From contig JACNJL010000036.1 in NCBI GenBank assembly GCA_014382585.1, positions 1-64,000 on the forward strand: 64,000 bases of DNA. The letters run 5' to 3'. Below the pieces are notes generated by a model. The model was not told the DNA's origin, searched no databases, and saw only the letters and a program-made list of their open reading frames with translations. This DNA comes from Limisphaerales bacterium. GTDB taxonomy: Bacteria > Verrucomicrobiota > Verrucomicrobiia > Limisphaerales > UBA1100. How positions within the stretch are numbered: position 1 is the first letter of the stretch; the number at the start of each line of letters is the position of its first letter. This document shows positions 36,455 to 44,416 of the stretch, piece after piece. Both the position numbers and the translations under genes were made by a program.

Positions 36455-37177
36455 ATGAAAGCGGGGCGATGGATTGTGGGTGTGATTTTGATGGGCGCGT
36501 TGGCAGTGCTGGCGTGGCAACGCTTGCCCAAGCCGGATCGCGCTCCGGCGGCGGCCCAGCGGGTGAAGCCTGCGCTGGAAAAAGCGTTGGCGGCTAAGGG
36601 ATTGCGTTGGGGGGCACCGGTTTTTATTCGGATTTTCAAGGAGGAAAAACAACTCGAGTTGTGGGTGGATAATGGAAAGCAATTTCAACTGTTCAAAACG
36701 TGGGCCATTTGTAAATTTTCCGGCGAGCTCGGGCCCAAGCTGAAGGAGGGCGATGGGCAAGCGCCGGAGGGGTTTTATTTTGTGCCGCGCACGCGAATGA
36801 ATCCGCGCAGTCGCTTTCATCTTTCTTTCAATCTTGGTTATCCGAACACCTACGATCGCGCCCGCCAACGTACCGGCAGCGCCTTGATGGTCCACGGCAA
36901 TTGCGTGAGCATCGGCTGCTATGCGATGACGGATGCGCGCATTGAAGAAATTTATTCGTTGTGCGACGCCGCGCTGAAAAACGGTCAGCGCTTTTTTCGT
37001 GTGCACTCTTTTCCATTTCGGATGACCGAGGCCAATATGAAACGCCACGGGAAATCCAAGTGGATGAGTGAATGGAATAATCTTAAACAAGGATTTGATT
37101 GGTTTGAAAAAACCAAGCGCCCGCCGAATGTGACGGTGAGCGGGAAAAAATATCAATTCAGTGCCGACGCGCACTGA
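36455..37177 (+). CDS. YafK-like L,D-transpeptidase
   Basis: A 240-residue protein with an N-terminal membrane anchor or signal (residues 5-21). The YkuD-type catalytic motif is MVHGNCVSIGCYAMTD, with His147 and Cys155, the form typical of murein L,D-transpeptidase YafK/DpaA-type proteins. Upstream segments VFIRIFKEEKQLELWV and APEGFYFVP also match. It probably acts on peptidoglycan stem peptides or cleaves lipoprotein attachments in the periplasm. It is flanked on both sides by copies of the composite intergenic repeat. Confidence 0.88.
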   Translation: MKAGRWIVGVILMGALAVLAWQRLPKPDRAPAAAQRVKPALEKALAAKGLRWGAPVFIRIFKEEKQLELWVDNGKQFQLFKTWAICKFSGELGPKLKEGDGQAPEGFYFVPRTRMNPRSRFHLSFNLGYPNTYDRARQRTGSALMVHGNCVSIGCYAMTDARIEEIYSLCDAALKNGQRFFRVHSFPFRMTEANMKRHGKSKWMSEWNNLKQGFDWFEKTKRPPNVTVSGKKYQFSADAH

Positions 37178-37191
37178 TTGGGAGGCTAAAT

Positions 37192-37320
37192 GGTAGGGCG
37201 GTTTGGCGGTTTCTTCGAAACCGCCGCGGCGCGCTCGGAGAGCACGCCCTACCTCTCTGTGTTCTCTGTGCCTCTGTGGTAAAAAAAAGAAAACGGACGA
37301 GGTGGAACTCGACCTCTCCC
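37192..37320. repeat. Composite intergenic repeat, left arm missing
   Basis: The nested GGTAGGGCG...CGCCCTACC element (37192 on) is followed by the family A right arm (to 37280) and the third hairpin (GGACGAGGTGGAACTCGACC region, to 37320). The inner hairpin has an extra GGCGGTTT duplication relative to the other copies. It lies between convergent genes. Confidence 0.85.
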
Positions 37321-37321
37321 T

Positions 37322-38290
37322 TCATCGCATCGCCCGTTGAGCCGCGAGCCAGCCGGCGGCGACTCCAACCACGAGCCCCAGCGTGTGGGCGGTGTTGGCG
37401 ATGGGGCCGACGAGGCCGGTGAAGCAAACGGCAAACCAAATGAGCAGCATCATGATGGTGCCTTGATCCAGTTGTAGGCCGAAGCCGGGATCGCGGTTGC
37501 CGCGAATCCAAAGGTATCCGAAGAGCGCGTAATTGACACCGGACATGCCGCCGAAATTGGGGCCGGAAAGCAGATATTGGCCGAGGTTGGAAAGAACGGC
37601 CGCTAACAAAATGAACCCCAGAAATCGTCCTGTCCCGAGTTTGCCTTCCATGCCGCCACCTAAAAAATATAGCCAGTACAGGTTGAAAATAAAATGCATC
37701 CAGCCGAAGTGCAAAAGAATGGGCGTCACCAGCCGCCATACTTGGCCTTGGCCCACGACTTTTTCTTCTTTGGAGAGTTGCACTTTTTGGCCGGTGATCT
37801 CGGGCAGGAATATTTCTTTCAACCGGTATTGCAATTGCTGGCCGCCGGTCATTTTGCTTTTGGTTTCTAAAGTGAGATCAATGCCGGAAATGTGCAGGTG
37901 GGAAAGATCTTTTTCCGCCACCGCCAACATTTGGACAATGAAGCAGAGGCCGATTAGGAGAAACGTAAAATACGGAGTGCCCGATGTGCTTTGCCCGAAC
38001 ACCTGCGTGCGCACATCCACTTGGCGCTTGGCGGCGCGCGCGTTTTGTTCGGCTTCCTTTTTGCGTAAAGTTGCCGCTTGACGCGCGCCTTTGGCAAACT
38101 CGCTGGCGGAGGGGTTGGCGCGGAAGGCGTTCAGCTCAGCTGCGGCCTCGGCGAGTTGGTCGTCGTCGTGAATCCACAGCGTCCATTCACCGTCATCCTC
38201 ATCCACGTCATTGCCGATGCCCTTAGCGTACAGGTAATCGCCCAGCCGTCGGGCGTCCTGTTCATTTGAAAATTCACCAATCTCGCGCAT
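37322..38290 (-). CDS. Rhomboid-family intramembrane serine protease
   Basis: A 322-residue membrane protein. The first ~90 residues are a soluble domain (FSNEQDARRLGDYLYAKGI, DDDQLAEAAAELNAF), like the N-terminal domain of GlpG. Six hydrophobic segments follow. The catalytic dyad is Ser250 in GGMSGVNYALFG and His302 in NTAHTLGLVVG, in membrane helices as expected; the WR-like pattern VWRLVTPILLHFGWMHFIFN is present. It cleaves membrane proteins within the bilayer. Substrates are unknown. The gene reads away from the AT-rich island. Confidence 0.92.
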   Translation of the reverse strand: MREIGEFSNEQDARRLGDYLYAKGIGNDVDEDDGEWTLWIHDDDQLAEAAAELNAFRANPSASEFAKGARQAATLRKKEAEQNARAAKRQVDVRTQVFGQSTSGTPYFTFLLIGLCFIVQMLAVAEKDLSHLHISGIDLTLETKSKMTGGQQLQYRLKEIFLPEITGQKVQLSKEEKVVGQGQVWRLVTPILLHFGWMHFIFNLYWLYFLGGGMEGKLGTGRFLGFILLAAVLSNLGQYLLSGPNFGGMSGVNYALFGYLWIRGNRDPGFGLQLDQGTIMMLLIWFAVCFTGLVGPIANTAHTLGLVVGVAAGWLAAQRAMR

Positions 38291-38842
38291 CGCCGCGGAT
38301 TGAAAACGAAATGCGGCCCGGAGTCAGGCTTTTTTGGAAACGCACCCCTAGGATCCTCCGCGTGCCACGCTTTCATCGTGATGTGTTCATTTGCCAAACC
38401 AGTTCCGCCAATGAGTTTCAGGTTGGATTGAAACGAGGCCAAATTCACGACCGAAAACTTCCCCCAAGGAAGTAGTTTTATAAACGTAAAACAGCAGAAA
38501 CGCCGAGAAGAATTCAGGCAATTAATTGTGAATAACTTGTGAATAGTTTGTGTGTAACTTTTTAAGGGGGGGGGGCTTGACTCAATTCAGCCCTTTAGAT
38601 ATATTTATTTCAACACAACTCAGAGTGTCCAAACAATAACAGTGCATTGAGGATTACCTCGTCCTTGACGCAGTAAAAAAGCGAGTTTTCTGTCCCGAAC
38701 AGGGCGGTGAATCTGGTATGGATATGATGAAGAGAGCAATCGTAAAAAGATTGGCTGATGTGTTTTCGGGAAATTCAATTCCATTCTGTCCCCACTTTTC
38801 TCGGGAGGGAAAATCCCACGAGTTAACCGTGAAGTTTCCATC
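38291..38842. other. 552-base intergenic region at the left edge of the AT-rich island
   Basis: No convincing gene is visible. The left ~170 bases resemble the neighbouring chromosome. From about 38470 the sequence becomes AT-rich and contains repeated TTGTGAATA-like words, a run of ten G, and a promoter-like element (separate entries). A small hairpin (ACTTCC/GGAAGT) lies at about 38457-38472. The region probably carries the promoters of both the rhomboid gene and the island. Confidence 0.6.
38566..38605 (+). promoter_or_regulatory. G10 tract next to a sigma-70-like promoter
   Basis: Ten consecutive G residues (38566-38575) end one base before TTGACT (38577-38582), which is separated by exactly 17 bases from TATATT (38600-38605). 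Both hexamers are close to sigma-70 consensus. If active, it would transcribe toward the gene at 38843 with a leader of about 230 bases. Assignment is by eye only. Confidence 0.4.
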
Positions 38843-39919
38843 ATGATTACTTTGGGGAAAATGAAGTTATCCGGGCTAATGTTGGTCGTTGGAGCGATCT
38901 CGTTTGCAGTTGGGTTCACTTACCACAACCCCGGCGATCCAGCGAACCGCGAAAACTCAAAACGCGAAGAATCGTCCGTTGTGGAATTACGCCAACAATT
39001 AAACAAAGCCAATGCACGCGCCAACTGCGTGGAGGTCACCGAAATTCAAACGGAAGTCCGCGTCATTCGCCCCGTCGGCGTGATTACCAATCCCATTGAT
39101 ATCATCGATGCCCTCATCGCCATCGAGAAAAATACCCCCCCTTTAACCAACAAACGCATCATCATTCATCACTTCCAATCCCTCCGCGATCAGGGCGATG
39201 CAGCGTTGGTCCCCATCGAAGCCTTTCTCAAGCGCAACGTGGATCGCGAGTATTATATGGAGATGGGCACCTGGCGTAAGCATCTCTACAACGTCAGTGC
39301 CAGCAGCGTTTTGGTAAGACCCATAGACCCCGAGCCCGCTTTGTGCCCGCGCACCCTGCGGCTGGGCCTCATCGATGTGCTCGCGCAGCACGGGGAACAA
39401 AAGGCCGAAACCATTCTAGCAGCAACATTAAGAACCACCGCCTCCGGCGCAGAACTAGCCGTGATCGCACAGCACCTCGAAAAATTGGCCCCCGGTCAAT
39501 ACACCCAAATGGCTTTGGAAAATGCCGCGACATTATTGCTCAAATTACCTCACATCGCCGAGCCCAACCGGTTTGATGATTTATCCCGCAACTTTCTCGT
39601 GGGATTACTCCTCAAACACAAAGATCAAACCTACCTCATCCACGCCCGCAAAAACCTCTTTGATGCCAATGACCGACTCGACACCCTGCACCTCAACTAC
39701 ATCAACGCCCTCCAACACGAAGCCTGCATCCCCCTGCTGCGCGAACTTTATAACAACTACGACCTCAATAGAGCCGACCGAGGCGTAGCCCGCGATCTTG
39801 CCCTGCGCCAATACCTTGGGGTGGATAACGATGTAACCCGAGATTTCCTCACTCACATTCAGGCGTGCTGCAATGTATATCCCGCAGGGAAGCGGGGGAT
39901 CTCTTGCGTATGTCTATGA
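38843..39919 (+). CDS. Hypothetical HEAT-like helical protein, possibly frameshifted at its 3' end
   Basis: A 358-residue product with an N-terminal hydrophobic anchor (LSGLMLVVGAISFAVGF). ATG 38861 is an alternative start and has a better GGGG Shine-Dalgarno. The body is a run of amphipathic helices with Leu/Ala spacing suggestive of HEAT-type repeats (LRLGLIDVLAQHGEQKAETI, VARDLALRQYLGV). The last ~20 residues (CCNVYPAGKRGISCVCL) look unlike the rest. The adjacent frame continues with helical sequence, so the gene may be frameshifted in the G5 tract near 39895. Function unknown. Confidence 0.6.
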   Translation: MITLGKMKLSGLMLVVGAISFAVGFTYHNPGDPANRENSKREESSVVELRQQLNKANARANCVEVTEIQTEVRVIRPVGVITNPIDIIDALIAIEKNTPPLTNKRIIIHHFQSLRDQGDAALVPIEAFLKRNVDREYYMEMGTWRKHLYNVSASSVLVRPIDPEPALCPRTLRLGLIDVLAQHGEQKAETILAATLRTTASGAELAVIAQHLEKLAPGQYTQMALENAATLLLKLPHIAEPNRFDDLSRNFLVGLLLKHKDQTYLIHARKNLFDANDRLDTLHLNYINALQHEACIPLLRELYNNYDLNRADRGVARDLALRQYLGVDNDVTRDFLTHIQACCNVYPAGKRGISCVCL

Positions 39920-40161
39920 GCAACAAAATTAGCTACCTCATCGATCTCGTGGCCCAGCCACCCACGGGTACGGGTTGGGATGAGCACACCCTGTATCAAC
40001 GCGCCAAAGTAGGCGCCCATGTAATTCGCCGCCTCAAAGATCCTCATTTCAAAGAACGCATGGAAAAACGCCGCGAAGCAGTCATCATCAAGTTAATCAA
40101 AATGAAAAAAATAAAAGAAATGCGGGAAGCAATCGAGAAACAAAGAAAGAGCAAAGACTGA
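39910..40161 (+). CDS. Small basic helical protein or frameshifted C-terminus of the preceding gene
   Basis: An 83-residue product from ATG 39910 (frame open from 39865, overlapping the previous gene). It reads KISYLIDLVAQPPTGTGWDE, then a highly basic helix rich in Lys, Arg, Glu and Met ending EKQRKSKD. The 3' end of this frame is duplicated in front of the second and third leader genes (about 41916-41962 and 43861-43965), so it belongs to the repeating unit. It may be the true C-terminus of the HEAT-like gene. Function unknown. Confidence 0.5.
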   Translation: MSMSNKISYLIDLVAQPPTGTGWDEHTLYQRAKVGAHVIRRLKDPHFKERMEKRREAVIIKLIKMKKIKEMREAIEKQRKSKD

Positions 40162-40585
40162 AATAATCCGCCAATCCAACCAACCAAAAAAAATGAAAAC
40201 ACAAAAACTCATCCCAACGATGATGGCCCTAACTGCGGCCATACTCATAGGCTATGCCCCCACAACCACGGCTGATGAAGCAGACCACCGTGAATCCGGC
40301 GAAGCACTTCTGATTTTAGTGCCACTCGAACCCGAAGCCAACGACGAGGAAATCGCTTCCTTCGATGTGGGTACAGAAACCGGAGAATCCGAATGGCAGG
40401 ATTATCTGGCCAGTACAGGAATGGAGGAAGCCGACCTCAAGGAACTGGAATCAGCAGGTTATACCGGAACTGAAGGTGAATATCTCAATGAGTTGCCAGG
40501 AATCGAAGAAGGATTTGAGTACGGACTCGAAAAAAAAGAGATATTTCCAGATGAAGGTGATGGTCAGGGTTTGAGTTTCCCAGAT
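40057..40585 (+). repeat. Island direct repeat, copy 1
   Basis: This copy covers the 3' end of the basic helical gene, the CCAATCCAACCAACC spacer and codons 1-~131 of the first leader gene. It is highly similar to copies at about 41916-42413 and 43861-44416. Downstream of the repeat the three sequences are unrelated. Confidence 0.85.
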
Positions 40586-41155
40586 GAAATCGTTCTTAAT
40601 GAAGGTAAAGAAGATGACAAAAAGGACTTACTGAAACTCTTTTCAGTTGAAGAGATCGCGTATATTTTTGCTGAACCCTTTAGCATTAATCGAGTGATTA
40701 TACCAGGTGAACGAGCAAAATGGGAAATAGTGCTCCCGTTTTTGGTGCACTTTGAATATGGGAAAAAGTGGGAGGATGTGGCCGGAGATGTTTTCTATGA
40801 ACAGTTAGTCAATATGAAATTGATAACAAACGGAATTGAGGTGCTAAATGACGATTATTTCATGGTCCCAATGAAGGGCGTAATTGATCAATACAGCAAA
40901 GAACCATTGCATGTATCACTAAAGGGTGAGGTTTCAAGTGGTCCAGTTATTTTTGACGGCAATAAAATTAATTACCAGATACAATTTGGGTCAGATGTAA
41001 CTGTGCGCAGCATGGATGAGGTTATATTTTCATCCAGAGGTGATTATTCAGCATGGGTTGCTGGTGTTGTGTTTGATGTTGACAGCCTTAGGGCAGAGCC
41101 AGGTTTATTTCAAGAAATAAAACCAAGGATCGTTAGATTGGATATAGAGAATTAA
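40193..41155 (+). CDS. Constant-leader/variable-tail exported protein, cassette 1
   Basis: A 320-residue protein. Residues 1-~131 are nearly identical in three tandem genes: a signal peptide (LIPTMMALTAAILIGYAPTT, likely cleaved before DEADH), then a strongly acidic segment. Residues ~132-320 are unique to this copy and look beta-rich (WEIVLPFLVHFEYGKKW, then a C-terminus with VAGVVFDVDSL). No catalytic motif or known domain is recognised. Base composition is visibly more AT-rich than flanking genes. The stop overlaps a downstream lipoprotein start frame (TAATG). A polymorphic effector role is inference from architecture only. Confidence 0.75.
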   Translation: MKTQKLIPTMMALTAAILIGYAPTTTADEADHRESGEALLILVPLEPEANDEEIASFDVGTETGESEWQDYLASTGMEEADLKELESAGYTGTEGEYLNELPGIEEGFEYGLEKKEIFPDEGDGQGLSFPDEIVLNEGKEDDKKDLLKLFSVEEIAYIFAEPFSINRVIIPGERAKWEIVLPFLVHFEYGKKWEDVAGDVFYEQLVNMKLITNGIEVLNDDYFMVPMKGVIDQYSKEPLHVSLKGEVSSGPVIFDGNKINYQIQFGSDVTVRSMDEVIFSSRGDYSAWVAGVVFDVDSLRAEPGLFQEIKPRIVRLDIEN

Positions 41156-41172
41156 TGGAAGTTTTAATCGAT

Positions 41173-41832
41173 ATGAAAATATTAATAATAATCGTTTCCT
41201 TGATATCCATTAGTCACATTGGGTGTCAATCTGTAGGAGTAGATCATCCTCATTCAAAGGCGCAAACAATAATCAAGTTGTATCGATTGGGTTGCAAATT
41301 TACCTATCACTCAAACTCGCCAATTTCAGGCAGGCAGCCTTCAGTGTATGAGGTGGAAGGGGAGCCGTATGGAGAAATTCGGTTTTCAAAGTATATAGAT
41401 GAAAACCAGATGGATTTGAATTATAAAATATCAGTACCCGCATCTCAAATGCAGATTGTATTAAATGCCCCTTTAATTGCGCTTACAGCTGGGCACGATG
41501 TGGCCACTACGTTTCCTGTAAATAAATGGGCGAAGTTCAATCAGTTGAAGCGATTGACTATTCATGGGAAAGGTTGGAGTGATCGCTCTATTCTTGAAAT
41601 TAAATCATCATTTGGGAGGCATATTAAAGAACTTTGTTTGATTAGGTGCACCCAAGTTACAGAGGGCGCCTTAAGGGAAATCGTTATGATGAATTCGCTT
41701 GAAAAGGTAATGTTCTTTCGCTGTAGGCTCTCAGAACAGTCCGTCCGTTTATTGCAGGTGAAACGCCCCGATTTGAAAGTATATTATTCAAATGCAAAAT
41801 TTCCTCCGGAAGAATTGAAAGGGGTCGAATAA
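41173..41832 (+). CDS. Small LRR-like lipoprotein, partner of cassette 1
   Basis: A 219-residue protein from ATG 41173, chosen because it gives a lipoprotein signal with lipobox (ISHIGC); an upstream in-frame ATG at 41155 overlaps the previous stop. The C-terminal half has leucine-rich-repeat-like turns (LKRLTIHGKGWSDRSILEI, IKELCLIRCTQVTEGALREI, LEKVMFFRCRLSEQSVRLL), similar to the LRR pattern of F-box/AMN1-type proteins. It probably sits in a membrane leaflet facing the periplasm or exterior. It shares no sequence with the lipoproteins of cassettes 2 and 3. A cognate-partner role is inferred. Confidence 0.7.
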   Translation: MKILIIIVSLISISHIGCQSVGVDHPHSKAQTIIKLYRLGCKFTYHSNSPISGRQPSVYEVEGEPYGEIRFSKYIDENQMDLNYKISVPASQMQIVLNAPLIALTAGHDVATTFPVNKWAKFNQLKRLTIHGKGWSDRSILEIKSSFGRHIKELCLIRCTQVTEGALREIVMMNSLEKVMFFRCRLSEQSVRLLQVKRPDLKVYYSNAKFPPEELKGVE

Positions 41833-41915
41833 TGTCTGGAATCGTAAGCTAAGAAACTTCGTGTTTTCCGAATGTGGAAAAATGTGAGTCGGACAGATTC
41901 ATATAAAGAAAACTG

Positions 41916-42413
41916 AAGAAATGCGGGAAGCAATCGAGAAACAAAGAAAGAGCAGAGACTGAAATAATCCGCCAATCCAACCAACCAACCAAAAAAATGA
42001 AAACACAAAAACTCATCCCAACGATGATGGCCCTAACTGCGGCCATACTCATAGGCTATGCCCCCACAACCACGGCTGATGAAGCAGACCACCGTGAATC
42101 CGGCGAAGCACTTCTGATTTTAGTGCCACTCGAACCCGAAGCCAACGACGAGGAAATCGCTTCCTACGATGTGGATACAGAAACTGGAGAATCCGAGCGG
42201 CAGGAATATCTGGCCAATACAGGGATGGAGGAAGCCGACCTTGAAACACCAGATTCAACTGATAATACCGGAACTGAAGGTGAATACCCCAAAGAGTTGC
42301 CGGGAATCGAGAAAAGCTTTGAGTACGGATTCGAAATCGGAGAAACGATTCCAAATAAAGGCGATGATCAAGATTCAGATTTTCCAGAAACTGGCGAATG
42401 GGAAGTGGCGGAT
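41916..42413 (+). repeat. Island direct repeat, copy 2
   Basis: It begins within a short remnant of the basic helical gene (EMREAIEKQRKS...), followed by the same spacer and leader codons 1-~139. It is shorter at its left end than copies 1 and 3. Confidence 0.85.
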
Positions 42414-43079
42414 AATGTAAAGCTGCCAGTGAATTGGGGTAATTGCGGGGCGTTTTTGGTCAGTGGAATTAATCAAAACAACAAGGAGTTTTTGGATCGA
42501 CTGTTCATTGATGTTAACCTTAACGAGAAAAAACTTGTGAAATTAGCAATTCAATATTTTTCTGATGAGAAAAAGTATGAAAAGTATGGGTTTCCATTCA
42601 AGAATTTGCACTCTTTAGGTGAGAATTATTTATCGAACGAAAGATTTCCTGAAGTGGGCGGAGTGAATTTGAAGAGGGGAGATGTTATTCTTGGGGTGAA
42701 CATTTCTGCATTGGTAACATATGTGCATATTGTAGGCGGCAAACTGTTTGCGGCGAAACATTCTGCTAAAGGCAAACTGAAAAAGTTAAATCTAGGGCCT
42801 AAAATTTCAATCGAAGAGTACGTAGGCAAACTAATCAAAAAGAAGGGGAAATGCCAGTTTGCAATCGTGGAAGTTCTTGTTGTGGAGCACATTGGAAACA
42901 TACATGATCCTGAGAGCGCAAAGCCTGAGGTTATTTATGATGGGAGTATATACAGGGATTTATTTGTTGTCGGGCGTGTTGACGCGATCGGAATATTAAA
43001 GACCAGAATCAGGGCAGACGCAACCATAGATGTCAAAGCGGGCCCAAAATTTTCATCAATTGAGTTCAAACTTCCGTAG
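41997..43079 (+). CDS. Constant-leader/variable-tail exported protein, cassette 2
   Basis: A 360-residue protein with the shared signal peptide and acidic leader (residues 1-~139, extending further into EVAD as in cassette 3). Residues ~140-360 are unrelated to the other two tails; they begin with PVNWGNCGAFLVSGI and are Lys/Ile/Val-rich with probable beta strands (RIRADATIDVKAG near the end). No enzyme motif is seen. The gene is AT-rich. The partner lipoprotein starts 11 bases downstream after an AGGGAGGG Shine-Dalgarno. Exported effector or surface-antigen roles are both possible. Confidence 0.75.
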   Translation: MKTQKLIPTMMALTAAILIGYAPTTTADEADHRESGEALLILVPLEPEANDEEIASYDVDTETGESERQEYLANTGMEEADLETPDSTDNTGTEGEYPKELPGIEKSFEYGFEIGETIPNKGDDQDSDFPETGEWEVADNVKLPVNWGNCGAFLVSGINQNNKEFLDRLFIDVNLNEKKLVKLAIQYFSDEKKYEKYGFPFKNLHSLGENYLSNERFPEVGGVNLKRGDVILGVNISALVTYVHIVGGKLFAAKHSAKGKLKKLNLGPKISIEEYVGKLIKKKGKCQFAIVEVLVVEHIGNIHDPESAKPEVIYDGSIYRDLFVVGRVDAIGILKTRIRADATIDVKAGPKFSSIEFKLP

Positions 43080-43090
43080 GGAGGGCAATT

Positions 43091-43771
43091 ATGACAATGA
43101 AATTGTGCTTAATTATATGTTGCCTCCTCATGTTATGTGGGGGGGGTGGTTGTGTAGTGGCGCCAAAAGATGAACTTGCGGAATTCCCTGGATTTTTGGC
43201 GAAAATACTAAACGAATCCCCGCTTGATCATGATGCAATCGGTGAAATTATGTCACGTGATTTTGTAAGAATGGGAGGCAGGCGAGTGGGAAGAATTGGT
43301 GGCGAGGTTTTTGCTTATGAATTCAAAAATTGTGTTGTGTTTGGTACGCTTGGAAGTTGTGCTGGGGTATTCAGCAAAAAAGAAATTAATCAGGTCATCC
43401 AAGAATTCGATAATTACAGGAACCACTTGATCGGAATATTAAAAACTTCACCATGGCACGCTCTTAAGATTGCAGAGGCAGAATATGAATGGGAAAAGGA
43501 GATTATCGCCGATTGCCCTCCTCGCCCAGATAGTAAATATTTACTAGATATAGTTTGTCAAAGAGATCCACCGGGCACTTATCTTCGTTCCGAATCAATT
43601 CTTCTGGTGGTTGGTGGCAATCAATTGTGCGCTATTTCAGCACGGCTTAAACCAAATATATCCGTGCCGCCAAAAGTGAAGCGTGAGGATTTGTTAAGAG
43701 GTGGGAAATATGCTGTCTGGAGTGATCAGGGTACTAAATATCCCGAGGCCGCTCGCCCAAGTCGGCGGTGA
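43091..43771 (+). CDS. Small lipoprotein, partner of cassette 2, with G8 tract in the signal peptide
   Basis: A 226-residue protein with a Cys-rich hydrophobic signal and lipobox-like GGGGC. The Gly codons are written as eight consecutive G (43139-43146); loss or gain of one base would shift the frame, and one of the other frames meets TAG within a few codons. The mature part has several Cys (KNCVVFGTLGSC, IVCQRDPP) and no recognised domain. It shares no sequence with the other two lipoproteins. A protective-partner role for the cassette 2 protein is inferred from gene order. Confidence 0.68.
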   Translation: MTMKLCLIICCLLMLCGGGGCVVAPKDELAEFPGFLAKILNESPLDHDAIGEIMSRDFVRMGGRRVGRIGGEVFAYEFKNCVVFGTLGSCAGVFSKKEINQVIQEFDNYRNHLIGILKTSPWHALKIAEAEYEWEKEIIADCPPRPDSKYLLDIVCQRDPPGTYLRSESILLVVGGNQLCAISARLKPNISVPPKVKREDLLRGGKYAVWSDQGTKYPEAARPSRR

Positions 43772-43999
43772 AGGGAATGAAGAACGGCAACAGTATGGCG
43801 GGCCTCATTTTGGCAGTCGCTCCTATGAGTTGCCGGCATGGCTAGGCTCGTATTTGCAAACGTATGGAAAAACGCCGCGAAGCAGTCATCATCAAGTTAA
43901 TCAAAATGAAAAAAACAAGAGAAATGCGGGAAGCAATCGAGAAACAAAGAAAGAGCAAAGACTGAAATAATCCACCAATCCAACCAACCAACCAAAAAA
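43772..43999 (+). other. Intercassette spacer with a remnant of the basic helical gene
   Basis: The left ~80 bases have no recognisable content. From 43861 the sequence repeats the last ~34 codons of the gene ending at 40161, including its TGA at 43963-43965, then the CCAATCCAACCAACC spacer. It has no start of its own and is best read as a partial duplicate carried with the leader repeat. Confidence 0.7.
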
Positions 44000-44416
44000 A
44001 TGAAAACACAAAAACTCATCCCGCCGATGATGGCCCTAACCGCAGCCATACTCATAGGCTATGCCCCCACAACCACGGCTGACGAAGCAGACCACCCCGA
44101 ACCCGGCGAAGCACTTCTGATTTTAGTACCACTCGAACCCGAAGCCAACGACGAAGAAATCGCTTTCTACGATGTGGATACAGAAACCGGAGAATCCGAA
44201 TGGCAGAAATATCTGGCCAGTACAGGAATGGAGGAAGCCGACCTCAAGGAACTGGAATTAGCAGGATATACCGGAACTGAAGGTGAATACCCCAAAGAGT
44301 TGCCAGAAAACCCGGAAGGATTCGAGTACGGATTTGAAATCGGAGAAACGATTCCAAATAAAGGCAATGATCAAGATTCAGATTTTCCAGAAACTGGCGA
44401 ACGGGAAGTGGCGGAT
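43861..44416 (+). repeat. Island direct repeat, copy 3
   Basis: This is the longest upstream match to copy 1: it includes about 105 bases of the basic helical gene's 3' end, the spacer, and leader codons 1-~139. A few substitutions distinguish it (for example PPMM for PTMM in the leader). Confidence 0.85.

Noticed and set aside
40057-44416. CRISPR-like or simple tandem repeats in the island
   Set aside because: Repeat units are about 0.5 kb, coding and spaced 1.8-2.0 kb apart, with no short regular spacers and no cas genes.
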